A stretch of 64,000 bases of DNA, from contig JAEUUF010000022.1 in assembly GCA_016787645.1 (NCBI GenBank), positions 434,001 through 498,000 on the forward strand, given 5' to 3'. The DNA is from Cyclobacteriaceae bacterium (GTDB lineage Bacteria > Bacteroidota > Bacteroidia > Cytophagales > Cyclobacteriaceae). A program made the position numbers and the translations under genes. The notes under the pieces were generated by a model. The model saw only the letters and a list, made by a program, of their open reading frames with translations. It was not told where the DNA came from and did not search any database. Within the stretch, counting starts at the first letter, position 1. Each line of letters opens with the position of its first letter. Positions 28,583-37,104 of this stretch are shown here, in pieces.

Positions 28583-28848
28583 CAGGAATTCTGTTGTGCG
28601 ATCTGCGCCTTGATCTGCTGGACAAGGTCCCCGGGGGCGCCTTCACCGCAACATCGGGTCTTGAGCAATTCCTTGATAGCCATATCCACCTGGTATCCTT
28701 TGAAACACGGCATGCACATATCCATATGATGCAAGAAGTACGCGCGTTGCTCCTGGGTGACTTCTCCATCGAGGTACAGCTGTAGCATCTCCATGCAGGT
28801 AGCTCGCTTTCCCGAAGGCGAAGTGAACGGGTTGGTAGAATCACTCAT
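28582..28848 (-). CDS. ZAS-type zinc-binding anti-sigma factor (soluble)
   Basis: An 88-residue protein without a membrane segment. It carries an H-x3-C-x2-C motif (HMDMCMPC, residues 41-49), the mark of zinc-binding anti-sigma (ZAS) domains, plus extra cysteines (CCGEG) that may add redox sensitivity. It follows the ECF sigma gene after 3 bases and so probably inhibits it. The soluble form suggests a cytoplasmic signal rather than an envelope one (inference). Confidence 0.85.
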   Translation of the reverse strand: MSDSTNPFTSPSGKRATCMEMLQLYLDGEVTQEQRAYFLHHMDMCMPCFKGYQVDMAIKELLKTRCCGEGAPGDLVQQIKAQIAQQNS

Positions 28849-28851
28849 AGA

Positions 28852-29436
28852 TCATGCTGTTTTGTAGCCCATGGACCTGGCATACTCACTGAGTTTTTCC
28901 TTCAGCAGGTGACGGGCCCGGTGTAGCCGGCTTCGTACGGTGCCAATAGGGATATCCAGTATTTTTGCCATCTCTTCATATTTAAAGCCTTCCAGGTCGC
29001 ACAGGATAATGACTGTGCGGAAATCAACGTCCAGGGAGTTCAGCGCATTGGAAATTTCGTCCCCGATCATATCCTTCAGTGCCTCCACCCGCAGGTCCGG
29101 TGTGATCTGCCGGTGGACGTCATCCGAGTTATAATAGGACTCCACTTCCTGGTAGTCGACCTTACCGGGCTCCTTGGCCTTCTTCCGGTAGTCGTTGATA
29201 AAACTGTTTTTCAGTATGCGGAACAACCAGGCCTTGGCATTGGTTCCTTTCTGGAATGATTCTATGAACCGAAATGCCTTGAAGTACGTGTCCTGCACCA
29301 GGTCCTTCGCATCGTCCCGCTCGAGGGTAAGTCGATAGCCGAAATTATACATGGCGTGAATGTGCGGCAGGAATTCCTTGTCAAAGATTTCCTGCTTCTC
29401 AGCTTCCGTATAGATCGGGCGCGCACTTTCTTCCAT
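28852..29436 (-). CDS. ECF RNA polymerase sigma factor
   Basis: 194 residues from the ATG at 29436 (MEESARPIYTEAEKQEIF); the frame extends upstream into the glycosyltransferase gene without evidence. Sigma region 2 reads DDAKDLVQDTYFKAFRFIESF, and region 4 has EGFKYEEMAKILDIPIGTVRSRLHRARHLL with a clear helix-turn-helix. It is paired with the adjacent ZAS anti-sigma. A TAATTTTG box 5 bases before the ATG hints at a leaderless transcript. Confidence 0.92.
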   Translation of the reverse strand: MEESARPIYTEAEKQEIFDKEFLPHIHAMYNFGYRLTLERDDAKDLVQDTYFKAFRFIESFQKGTNAKAWLFRILKNSFINDYRKKAKEPGKVDYQEVESYYNSDDVHRQITPDLRVEALKDMIGDEISNALNSLDVDFRTVIILCDLEGFKYEEMAKILDIPIGTVRSRLHRARHLLKEKLSEYARSMGYKTA

Positions 29437-29474
29437 GGATTCAAAATTAGCCAAAACGCCAGCGATTGAAAGGA

Positions 29475-30353
29475 CTATTTCAAGAGTTTGTAGTTTCGAT
29501 ACTCCCCTACCCGGTACCCCAACAGCAACCGGCTCGCCCATCGCTTCAGGCGCTCGCGGACCTCCAGGCGGTTCTTGGACAGATCATGATCAAACTTCCA
29601 GTTTAGCCTCCGGATCCTGTCTCCCATTACTTTCGGATGAGTCCCTTCAAAACGCTCAAGCGAATCAATCTCACCGTAGTCAAACTCCTCTGCCTTGGGA
29701 ATGTTCTGCTCCATCCACTGGTCATCATGATACAATTGGCTAAAGGCTTCCTGTTTACGTCGCATCGCTTTTGGTTCGCGTACCCAGCCATAATGAAAAA
29801 TTTCCGCGTCGATCAGCCTAACCTTCAGCTTTTCATTGGGTCGCTTGCGAAACCCTTGCGCATCGCGGTATGAAAAAATATTCTTGTCATTACGGATAAT
29901 TCTTATCTCGCGGCGGTACCATTTCCAGGAAGCGCCGACATAATCATAGGAACCATAGAAGTGCCGGTAATTGAAGAGCAGGCCTTCGACACGACGGTCA
30001 GGAAGGAATCGCTCCATCGCTTCTCGTACCACCTGATGATATTTCTCGTGCAGTACTTCGTCAGCCTGGATGTAGAAACACCAGTCTGCGTCGGTTGGCA
30101 CTGCCGCGAACGCCTTGTCTGTTTCCATGGCGAGTACACGACCTCCCTGGCGTTGGCGATCATCCCATAGGGTCTCGATGATCCTGATTTTGGCCGGATC
30201 AATTGCGCGCACAACCTCCAGGGTGTTGTCCTCCGATTTACCGACTGCCACGATCAACTCATCGCAGACCGGCAGTATCGACCGGATGGCCTCCACAATG
30301 GGATAATCCAGCTTGGTTGCATTTCGAATAATGGTGAAGCCGCAGACTTTCAT
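29475..30353 (-). CDS. Glycosyltransferase family 2
   Basis: A 292-residue GT2 transferase with a GT-A fold. It opens VCGFTIIRNATKLDYPIVEA, has DELIVAVGKSEDNT and the metal-binding acidic motif in FYIQADEVLHEKY (usually DxD, here ADE). There is no membrane segment, so it acts at the cytoplasmic face. It ends the glycosyltransferase cluster, 14 bases after the GT4 gene. Donor and acceptor are unknown. Confidence 0.88.
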   Translation of the reverse strand: MKVCGFTIIRNATKLDYPIVEAIRSILPVCDELIVAVGKSEDNTLEVVRAIDPAKIRIIETLWDDRQRQGGRVLAMETDKAFAAVPTDADWCFYIQADEVLHEKYHQVVREAMERFLPDRRVEGLLFNYRHFYGSYDYVGASWKWYRREIRIIRNDKNIFSYRDAQGFRKRPNEKLKVRLIDAEIFHYGWVREPKAMRRKQEAFSQLYHDDQWMEQNIPKAEEFDYGEIDSLERFEGTHPKVMGDRIRRLNWKFDHDLSKNRLEVRERLKRWASRLLLGYRVGEYRNYKLLK

Positions 30354-30367
30354 GAATCACATGATGC

Positions 30368-31438
30368 TTAAAGCAAACTTCGATATATTTCCTGGTACGA
30401 TTTTGCCGCTGCGGCCCAGGAAAATCTCCTGGCATATACCTTCCTTGAATCAACCAACTGGGGCGATTCCCGACTTAAGACATTTCGGACAGTTGTGGCC
30501 ATTTGTTGCGGTGTTTCATCTTCCCAAAATGCCGCATGCTCACCACCGATCTCGGGCAAACTACCAAATCGCGAACAGACCGCCGGTTTCCCGTGATGGA
30601 AAGCCTCAATGACCGGTATACCGAATCCTTCAGACAAGGAGGGAAAAAGTAAAGCCTTGCCGTGTTCAAAAAGCCACTGCTTTTCAGGCTGGGTCACCTC
30701 ACCCGGGAACAACACGCGGTCTGACAAGCCTGAGTTACGCACTTCTTCCATCACCTGCATTGCGTACGCCGATCCGCTGTCGCCGGCAAGCACCAATTTG
30801 TATTCCGGCAGGTACTTCATCATGGGAACAAGAACATGAAAATTCTTTCGGGGAAAAAAGGTGCCGATGGAAAACAGGAATTCATCCTTTGGCGCCCAGG
30901 AGGGTTTCTGTACCGGCTGCTTTTCAAATGAGACTCCATTAGGAATAACATGGATTGGTGTTGTACCCAGCCTCAGGTGAGCGCGAATCAAGGTTTCAGT
31001 AAAGTGTGAAACGACTGTAATTACATTGGCACGGTCAACCAGCATTTGAACCTTTTTCAATGCCTTTTGCGCTTCCTTTGGCGAAGCCTCATCCAGGAAG
31101 TGAAGCCCATGAAGTGTTAGCACCACTCCTGCGCTTTTAGGTACACCTGTAAGTCGATTATTCTCCGCCGTCATATGCCAGACCTTGCAATCCCTGTGTA
31201 AAAAGGATTGCAGTGCAGCAGGTGCATGCCGTCGCAGCCAGGTAGCTGATTCGGGTGAAATACCATCTGGAATCAACCCCGAATAGCGTGGATGAACCAA
31301 CGCGATCAAGATTGCTTCGGGAAACGGGAGCTTGCTGAGTTCGTTCAGCAGGTGAAACGTGAACTGACCCAATCCGGTATGAAGATACCGCAGCGGTGAG
31401 CTGTCGATGACAATCCTGGACCGTTCAGGATTCGGCAT
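30368..31438 (-). CDS. Glycosyltransferase family 4 (group 1)
   Basis: 357 residues from the ATG at 31438 (PNPERSRIVIDSSPLRY), which overlaps the preceding gene by 14 bases; longer starts would fall inside it. The GT-B C-terminal domain has SIGTFFPRKNFHVLVP and the E-x7-E motif in SEGFGIPVIEAFHHGKPAV. It probably transfers a sugar in surface glycan or LPS assembly, in concert with its two neighbours. Confidence 0.9.
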   Translation of the reverse strand: MPNPERSRIVIDSSPLRYLHTGLGQFTFHLLNELSKLPFPEAILIALVHPRYSGLIPDGISPESATWLRRHAPAALQSFLHRDCKVWHMTAENNRLTGVPKSAGVVLTLHGLHFLDEASPKEAQKALKKVQMLVDRANVITVVSHFTETLIRAHLRLGTTPIHVIPNGVSFEKQPVQKPSWAPKDEFLFSIGTFFPRKNFHVLVPMMKYLPEYKLVLAGDSGSAYAMQVMEEVRNSGLSDRVLFPGEVTQPEKQWLFEHGKALLFPSLSEGFGIPVIEAFHHGKPAVCSRFGSLPEIGGEHAAFWEDETPQQMATTVRNVLSRESPQLVDSRKVYARRFSWAAAAKSYQEIYRSLL

Positions 31439-33197
31439 ACCGTTTCCGTAGGGCTGATTCAGCGAAGAGCTGAATGCGCTGCTGGACTTGCGCTGGCGTG
31501 ATTTCATTGACACACCTGCACTCCTTACTCCGCCGGCAATCGCTGCAGGTTTTGTTGATTACAAGGTAATTGGCCTGATTGCCAATAGGCATCCACCGGC
31601 CTGGATGGATCGGGCGCATGGGTGAGTATAATCCAATGGCAAATTTGCCGAGCGCCGCTGCCAGGTGAAGTACTCCTGTGCTGCAAGCCACCAGGCCATC
31701 CGCCTGACTGATAAAAGACATGAGTTCGTCCAGGGTCAACTTTCCCGTCATGTCTGTAACATGATCCAGCGCAAACAATCGGGGCATTTCCCTTCGGATC
31801 GCTTCGCCCTCTTCCTTCAGTCCGGTGACAAAGATCCGGTAACGGTCAGCCGGGAGGGAAGCAGCCAACTCGTAATAGTGGTCAAGGTGCCATTCCCGTG
31901 CGCTGCCCTTGGATTTTGGATGAATGATGAGATTGAAATGCGCGGGTGAAAGATACGCGCTGTGATTTCTCAATGTGGGAACCAGGCCATACAGGGAAGC
32001 CAACTCCTTAAGGTCAAAGTCCCAGTAGATCTTGAAGGGCGCCAGCAATTTAAAGTTCAGCTGACTCTCATGTGATTTTGAGCGAAGGCGACTGAAGTCC
32101 ACCCGGTAATTGCAGTATAGCCAATTGAACCACCGATGGGCTGTGGCGACACGTTTAGGGATGCCCGCCTCTTTTGCCAGTTTGGCCAATTGACGATCGG
32201 GATAAATGAAAAGAATCGAATCGGCCTGGATGGAACGAAGCTTCTCCGGATTAACGAGAATCTCCTGGCGGTCAAGAAATTTGTCAACATGAATGCATCG
32301 TTCAATCACGGCATGGGTGTACGGCTTTCCGATGAAATATATTCGGATCTCCGGCATGATGGCCTTGAGATAGCCCAGCAACGGAAGTGTCAGAATAACA
32401 TCACCCAGGTTATCCGTGCGGCTGATCACGATACGCTTGCCAATGGAGCTCCGCTTATTTGCTTCAAACAGCTTCGCATATTTATAAAAGGCATGATTGG
32501 CTTCCGCTTTGGCCACCATCAGACCCTCATACCCATCCAGGAAACCTCTTTTGATGAAATAACTTTTACTAAATGCAAAAGTGGTATGAATGAATATCTT
32601 CAAGATCGAACTGGACCTTTTGCCCACGTTCTCGCTTGCAAAAATGTCGGAATAACGCTGGATCTTGTCGAGTGTCTCCCGCGAATCTTTATAGGCGCGA
32701 TGCAGAATGTCGCCTTCCAATTGACGCACCTTTGTTCCCCGCTTCAGGATCACTTTGTCGTGCGGGTTTTCCCCGCCCCAAATGCCCACCGCTCGGTTCC
32801 AGAGGCGAATCTTCCGGTCGGGATACCATGAGCCATGCTTAATCCAGCGACTGCCATAGCTGGAAAGGCGATTCATCCTATACGCCTCGGCAGGCCACTC
32901 GCGCTTTGCCGCCAGTATCGATTGAACCAATTCTTCAGAAAGGTACTCGTCGGCATCTAGTGAAAGAACATAGGGATACGTTGCCTGGGTCAATGCATAG
33001 TTCTTCTGGTCGATATGACTTCGGAAGGTGTGCTCCACAAAGCGAACGCCCTTAGAAAGGCAAATTTCGCGCGTACGATCCCTGGAAAACGAGTCCACCA
33101 CCACGATCTCATCAACCACCGCACGAAGAGAGTCGATGCATCGCGCGATGTTCTTCTCTTCGTTGTAGGTGATGATGACGCCGCTGAGTTTGACCAT
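31425..33197 (-). CDS. GT2-GT9 fusion: WaaE/KdtX-like transferase joined to heptosyltransferase
   Basis: A 590-residue two-domain protein. Residues 1 to about 245 are a GT2 domain (VIITYNEEKNIARCIDSL, LSLDADEYLS, RKIRLWNR) resembling LPS-core beta-glucosyltransferases of the WaaE/KdtX type. From about residue 252 a GT9 heptosyltransferase begins (KRIVISRTDNLGDVILTLPLLG, then STGVLHLAAALGKFAIGLYSP). The tail has four close cysteines (CSDCRRSKECRC). Each half is complete, so this looks like a true fusion that would perform two successive core steps. A TATTTTTG box lies 4 bases before the ATG. Confidence 0.9.
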   Translation of the reverse strand: MVKLSGVIITYNEEKNIARCIDSLRAVVDEIVVVDSFSRDRTREICLSKGVRFVEHTFRSHIDQKNYALTQATYPYVLSLDADEYLSEELVQSILAAKREWPAEAYRMNRLSSYGSRWIKHGSWYPDRKIRLWNRAVGIWGGENPHDKVILKRGTKVRQLEGDILHRAYKDSRETLDKIQRYSDIFASENVGKRSSSILKIFIHTTFAFSKSYFIKRGFLDGYEGLMVAKAEANHAFYKYAKLFEANKRSSIGKRIVISRTDNLGDVILTLPLLGYLKAIMPEIRIYFIGKPYTHAVIERCIHVDKFLDRQEILVNPEKLRSIQADSILFIYPDRQLAKLAKEAGIPKRVATAHRWFNWLYCNYRVDFSRLRSKSHESQLNFKLLAPFKIYWDFDLKELASLYGLVPTLRNHSAYLSPAHFNLIIHPKSKGSAREWHLDHYYELAASLPADRYRIFVTGLKEEGEAIRREMPRLFALDHVTDMTGKLTLDELMSFISQADGLVACSTGVLHLAAALGKFAIGLYSPMRPIHPGRWMPIGNQANYLVINKTCSDCRRSKECRCVNEITPAQVQQRIQLFAESALRKRYAES

Positions 33198-33300
33198 TCG
33201 ACAAAAATAACGAGAAAGTATCGATTTTATTTTGCGTTAGCCGCCTCCTTAGCTGATCCTCATCGTCATCGGCAGGACGCTTCAAAAAATTGTACCTTGC

Positions 33301-33870
33301 ATGGTGTTTTTCCGTGGCAGTGATAATGAAAAATCCGACGAGGAACTGATACGGCTGTATCAAGCGGACGAACAACTTGATCGGGTAAGCACCTTGTTCT
33401 TACGTTACGTCACCCTGGTGTACGGTGTCTGCCTGAAGTATCTCAGGAATCGCGATGAGGCCCAGGATGCGGTGATGCATATCCATGAAAAGCTCATCCG
33501 TGATTTGCTGAAACATGATGTACAAAACTTCCGGGCATGGCTCTATGTAAGCACGCGAAACCATTGCTTCATGCTGCTCCGGTCCCGACAGCATCAAGCC
33601 AAAGAAGAATTGCCACCGGCGCTTATGGAAAATGGGCTGGCTGAGCATCCCGAAGAAGAAGTCATGCTAAGCCAGGATACCGAAATGCTGGAGAAATGCC
33701 TCCAAACGCTGGCGGAGGCTCAACAGCGGTGCATTACACTGTTCTATTTCGAGGAGAAGTGTTACAAGGAAATCACGGCTTTGACCGGCTTTGACCACAA
33801 CCAGGTGAAGAGCTATATTCAGAATGGAAAACGAAACTTGAAAATTTGCATGGAACGAAATGGCGGATGA
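33301..33870 (+). CDS. ECF RNA polymerase sigma factor
   Basis: A 189-residue sigma-70 family protein. Region 2 includes LVYGVCLKYLRNRDEAQDAVMHIHEKL and region 4 has FEEKCYKEITALTGFDHNQVKSYIQNGKRNL. Conserved Asp/Glu in region 2 and the Q-V-K-S recognition helix are in place. It overlaps the next gene by 11 bases; that gene encodes a protein with an anti-sigma-like N-terminus, so the two probably form a regulatory pair. Confidence 0.9.
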   Translation: MVFFRGSDNEKSDEELIRLYQADEQLDRVSTLFLRYVTLVYGVCLKYLRNRDEAQDAVMHIHEKLIRDLLKHDVQNFRAWLYVSTRNHCFMLLRSRQHQAKEELPPALMENGLAEHPEEEVMLSQDTEMLEKCLQTLAEAQQRCITLFYFEEKCYKEITALTGFDHNQVKSYIQNGKRNLKICMERNGG

Positions 33871-35074
33871 TTCAAACGATATCGAGCGTTACCGCAACAA
33901 CCTGATGTCCGACCAGGAACGACATGCCTTTGAAAAGAGAGCGTTGACGGATCCTTTTCTCGCTGACGCATTGGAAGGTGCCGAACGCATCGATTCTACG
34001 GTGTTCGAAAAGGATGTACAATCGCTCTCTCGCCAAGCGACCGTTTCACGCAAGTCATCGTGGCGCATGCCTTTGCGGATGGCTGCGGGGGTTCTTCTTG
34101 TAGCTACCGTTGGCTGGTTAATTTACCGGGAGCAAGTTCCCACCCCTGAACCCCTTGCACAAAAGGTGAACGACTCAGTTGCCTCACCGGCTCCCGATTC
34201 TGCCAGCCGCTTGCTCACCCTGGCTGAACCCAAAGTCGAGCAATCCGCCAAAAGCGCTGAAGGCCCGACAGAAAAGGCAACGACCCCCGCAGCAAGCAAG
34301 AAATCGGACATCACCGCCACTGAAAAGGACTTACCGTCCAAAACCACCACGCCGGTTGTTGATCCTCAGACGCTTGACCTTGCTGCAGCTGACGAACTCC
34401 GTGAGGAGGAAAACGCCGAAAAAAAATCTAAAGCGGCCGCTCCCGCCTCGCGAATGCAGCGAGCAGAATCTCAACCCTTGTTGAGAACCATCACTGGAAA
34501 AGTAACCGAAGCAGAAGATGGTGTTCCACTTACTGGGGCCGTGATCCGCGACATGGCAACGCAGCAAGTAGCCAGCACGGCAGCTGATGGAAGCTACACC
34601 ATACAGGCCGCTGAAAACACCATACTCCAATATTCTTACAATGGCCTTCAGACCCTTGAGACACGACCCGGGAGCCAGTCAGGGCTTGATGTCCGGCTGA
34701 AAGATGACGCTTCCCGCCGTAGCGAAGTGATTGTATTTCCTCCCTCCGGCGGAGAATCTGCACCGAGTCAACCACTTGTTCTCGCTGCACCCGTTGGCGG
34801 CCTTTCGGCTTACGGTGCCTACCTCGAAACCAATCAGCAAATACCGGCAGCCGCGCGAGCAGCACAACTGACGGGAAAAGTCACCATTGGGTTTACCGTT
34901 GCGTCGAACGGTTCGCTTTCAGACTTCGAAGTTCTGAAAGGCATCGGATTCGGTTGCGATGAGGAAGTAATTCGACTGATCCGTTCCGGACCACCCTGGT
35001 CACCTGCGCTGAAAGACGGCAAGCCCCAATCGACAACCGTTTGGGTGAAGCTGGAGTTCGTGGCGAATCGTTGA
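33860..35074 (+). CDS. Anti-sigma-like / carboxypeptidase-regulatory-like / TonB C-terminal domain protein
   Basis: 404 residues with an unusual order. A cytoplasmic helical segment (DIERYRNNLMSDQERHAFEKRAL) resembles N-termini of Bacteroidota anti-sigma proteins; one membrane helix follows at about 72-88 (MAAGVLLVATVGWLIY); then a Pro/Ala/Lys-rich spacer (about 90-205), a carboxypeptidase-regulatory-like domain (ITGKVTEAEDGVPLTGAVI, about 208-275), and a TonB C-terminal domain (GKVTIGFTVASNGSLSDFEV, about 338-404). It could pass an outer-membrane or periplasmic signal to the overlapping sigma factor. Single-domain relatives are usually named energy transducer TonB. Confidence 0.8.
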   Translation: MADDSNDIERYRNNLMSDQERHAFEKRALTDPFLADALEGAERIDSTVFEKDVQSLSRQATVSRKSSWRMPLRMAAGVLLVATVGWLIYREQVPTPEPLAQKVNDSVASPAPDSASRLLTLAEPKVEQSAKSAEGPTEKATTPAASKKSDITATEKDLPSKTTTPVVDPQTLDLAAADELREEENAEKKSKAAAPASRMQRAESQPLLRTITGKVTEAEDGVPLTGAVIRDMATQQVASTAADGSYTIQAAENTILQYSYNGLQTLETRPGSQSGLDVRLKDDASRRSEVIVFPPSGGESAPSQPLVLAAPVGGLSAYGAYLETNQQIPAAARAAQLTGKVTIGFTVASNGSLSDFEVLKGIGFGCDEEVIRLIRSGPPWSPALKDGKPQSTTVWVKLEFVANR

Positions 35075-35076
35075 AC

Positions 35077-35817
35077 TTACACAACTTTCTTGCGGATATG
35101 ACGCGCGTATGTGCGGCTGACGGGGAAACTCTTCCCGTTCTGCATCTTGACCACCATGCCTCCGTTGAAGTGGCGCTCAATCTCCTTTAATGAGTTGATA
35201 TTAATGATGGTGGATCGGTGCACGCGGATGAACGTGTCCGGATCCATGATTTCCTCCAGCTTGCCAATTCCGGATGAACTGACAAATTGATCGTTTCGGG
35301 TAGTGATAATGGTATAATCTCCCGAGGCTTCCAGGTAGACAATATCTTCCACGGGCAAGTTGAATAGCTTCTCTGATTTCTGTACGAATATATGTGACTC
35401 GAAATTGCGGTTCTCGGGGCGAAGATTTCGTATCAATTCCTCCACGGTTCCTTTCTCGGTGGTCTTGCGTTTCAGTGCGCGACTAACCGCCGAGCGGAAA
35501 CGCTCTTCGTCCAATGGCTTCAACAGGTAGTCCACGGCGTTTTTTTCAAAGGCTTTGATTGCATACTGGTCGTAAGCCGTAGTGAATATTACGTAGGGAT
35601 CATGGTCAATCTCATCGAGGACGTCGAAGCCATTCATCCCCGGCATCTGAACGTCGAGGAACAGGATGTCGGGCTTATGCTTATTGATTTGTTCTACAGC
35701 TTCGCTGCCTTTAGAACACTCCGCCACGATGGAAATCTCCGGGTATCCCTCCAGGTATTCGCGCAGCAGGTCACGTGCCAGCTTTTCATCATCAACAATC
35801 ACACAGGTCGTATTCAT
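35077..35817 (-). CDS. LytTR-family response regulator
   Basis: A 246-residue response regulator. The receiver domain has DDEKLARDLL, the phosphoacceptor Asp in ILFLDVQMPG (about residue 56), and K in LLKPLDEERF. A LytTR DNA-binding domain covers about 140-246 (YLEASGDYTIITTRND, FIRVHRSTIININSL). The gene overlaps the histidine kinase gene by 4 bases (ATGA) and ends 2 bases from the convergent TonB-domain gene. Confidence 0.94.
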   Translation of the reverse strand: MNTTCVIVDDEKLARDLLREYLEGYPEISIVAECSKGSEAVEQINKHKPDILFLDVQMPGMNGFDVLDEIDHDPYVIFTTAYDQYAIKAFEKNAVDYLLKPLDEERFRSAVSRALKRKTTEKGTVEELIRNLRPENRNFESHIFVQKSEKLFNLPVEDIVYLEASGDYTIITTRNDQFVSSSGIGKLEEIMDPDTFIRVHRSTIININSLKEIERHFNGGMVVKMQNGKSFPVSRTYARHIRKKVV

Positions 35818-36935
35818 AACAATTGATTTTCAAGGGTTGGTGTGGGTGTTCCTGTTTTCTCAATCGACTCAAGCACCGGTATGCAGAAACTCACTGAATA
35901 GCCGGACTCAGAGGCTTGCACGGACAATCCTGCGGTCGGGCCATAATAACTTTTGAGCCGCATGTCAGTATTCTTCATACCGACACCGCTCGAACTCCCG
36001 TCCATGACTTTTTTCGCGTGGATGCCCAGCCCGTCATCACTCACTTCGAAGTAGACCTGGCCAGGCTGCCGTCGGATGATCAGGCAAATGGTTCCCCCCT
36101 CTTCCTTGGGGCCGATGCCATACTTGACTGCATTTTCCACCAAGGGCTGAAGGATCATAGGTGGGATGCTCAGTCCAAGGCAGGAAGGATCAACTTCTTT
36201 GACAAAAGACAGGCGGTCACCAAATCGAACCTGCTGAATGCGTATATAACTCTCAATAAAATCCACCTCGTTGGTCAGCTTTACCACCTTGCCCGAATGG
36301 GAATCCAACGCATACCGGAAAATATCGGAAAGCTGGGTAATGACCCGGCGGGCCTGGTCCTTGCTGGAATGCATCAACGTCGAAATTGAGTTGAGTGTGT
36401 TAAACAGGAAATGGGGGTTGATTTGCGATTTGAGAAGCGAAATTTCCATCTCCTTGTTCTTCAGGATCAATTCCGTCTTTTCCTTTTCTTCCCGCTGCAG
36501 CCCCTGGAAATAGGAGATGACATAGTAGACGGCGACGGTTATGATGTACTGATCGTAAAACCGGAGGGCGTCCCAGTTAAGAAGTTCCACCATAAACTCT
36601 TTCCAGTTATCGAAATAGACCAACCCGTCCACATAGTCAGTGAAGTAATACGAGAGGGATCCCATCGCCAGGAAGAAGGTCACCAGGCCCAGCGCGTGGC
36701 CAATGATTTGGGTAATGGCGCGAAAGCGAAATAGCCAGTGGGCATATAGAAAAATAAGCACGATCAGAACACAGAGAGCTTCCCACAGGTAGAGCCCGTT
36801 CCATAGTACATAGGTGAACGGACGCTTGAGCTTCCATTCAAAAAAAGTACTGATCCCAAAATTGATGGCATACCACAGGCAGATGACCATATAGGCCCGC
36901 TTCCAGATTTTAGGTATGTTATCTAACCACCGCAC
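35814..36935 (-). CDS. LytS-type sensor histidine kinase
   Basis: A 373-residue membrane kinase. Four hydrophobic segments lie in the first ~150 residues, followed by a short coiled coil, the His_kinase motif SQINPHFLFNTLNSIS (phosphorylated His near 194), and a HATPase domain with PLVENAVKYGIGP and SDDGLGIHAKK. It is cotranscribed with the LytTR regulator. The ligand is unknown; there is no large extracellular domain. Confidence 0.92.
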   Translation of the reverse strand: MRWLDNIPKIWKRAYMVICLWYAINFGISTFFEWKLKRPFTYVLWNGLYLWEALCVLIVLIFLYAHWLFRFRAITQIIGHALGLVTFFLAMGSLSYYFTDYVDGLVYFDNWKEFMVELLNWDALRFYDQYIITVAVYYVISYFQGLQREEKEKTELILKNKEMEISLLKSQINPHFLFNTLNSISTLMHSSKDQARRVITQLSDIFRYALDSHSGKVVKLTNEVDFIESYIRIQQVRFGDRLSFVKEVDPSCLGLSIPPMILQPLVENAVKYGIGPKEEGGTICLIIRRQPGQVYFEVSDDGLGIHAKKVMDGSSSGVGMKNTDMRLKSYYGPTAGLSVQASESGYSVSFCIPVLESIEKTGTPTPTLENQLL

Positions 36936-37008
36936 GATGTGAATCCCGCCCCCGACGGAAATGTAAACTCCAGTATAAATTTATGGATAAGTGCACAATC
37001 GCAGACAA

Positions 37009-37082
37009 AGTGTCGTCTGGAGACGCTAGAACGTCATTAGTGTCGTTAAGTGACCGGAAAAGTGATCCTCACAATGACTTAA
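37009..37082. promoter_or_regulatory. Repeat-rich regulatory region between the kinase and the next gene
   Basis: AGTGTCGT occurs twice at 37009-37016 and 37039-37046, exactly 30 bases apart (about three helical turns). CGTCTGGAGACG at 37014-37025 is a near-perfect palindrome, GTGA-TCC-TCAC is at 37062-37072, and TTAAGT/ACTTAA arms are at 37046-37051 and 37077-37082. LytTR proteins bind spaced direct repeats, so an operator for the neighbouring regulator is plausible but unproven. Confidence 0.3.
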
Positions 37083-37104
37083 CTTTAGTGTACCGTAGTT
37101 GGCC

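Noticed and set aside
32136-32831. 231-residue plus-strand frame inside the GT2-GT9 gene
   Set aside because: Antisense to a well-supported glycosyltransferase, no recognisable motif.
34123-34630. Low-complexity Pro/Ala/Lys region in the TonB-domain gene as a repeat array
   Set aside because: It is a normal periplasm-spanning linker of TonB-type proteins, without regular units.
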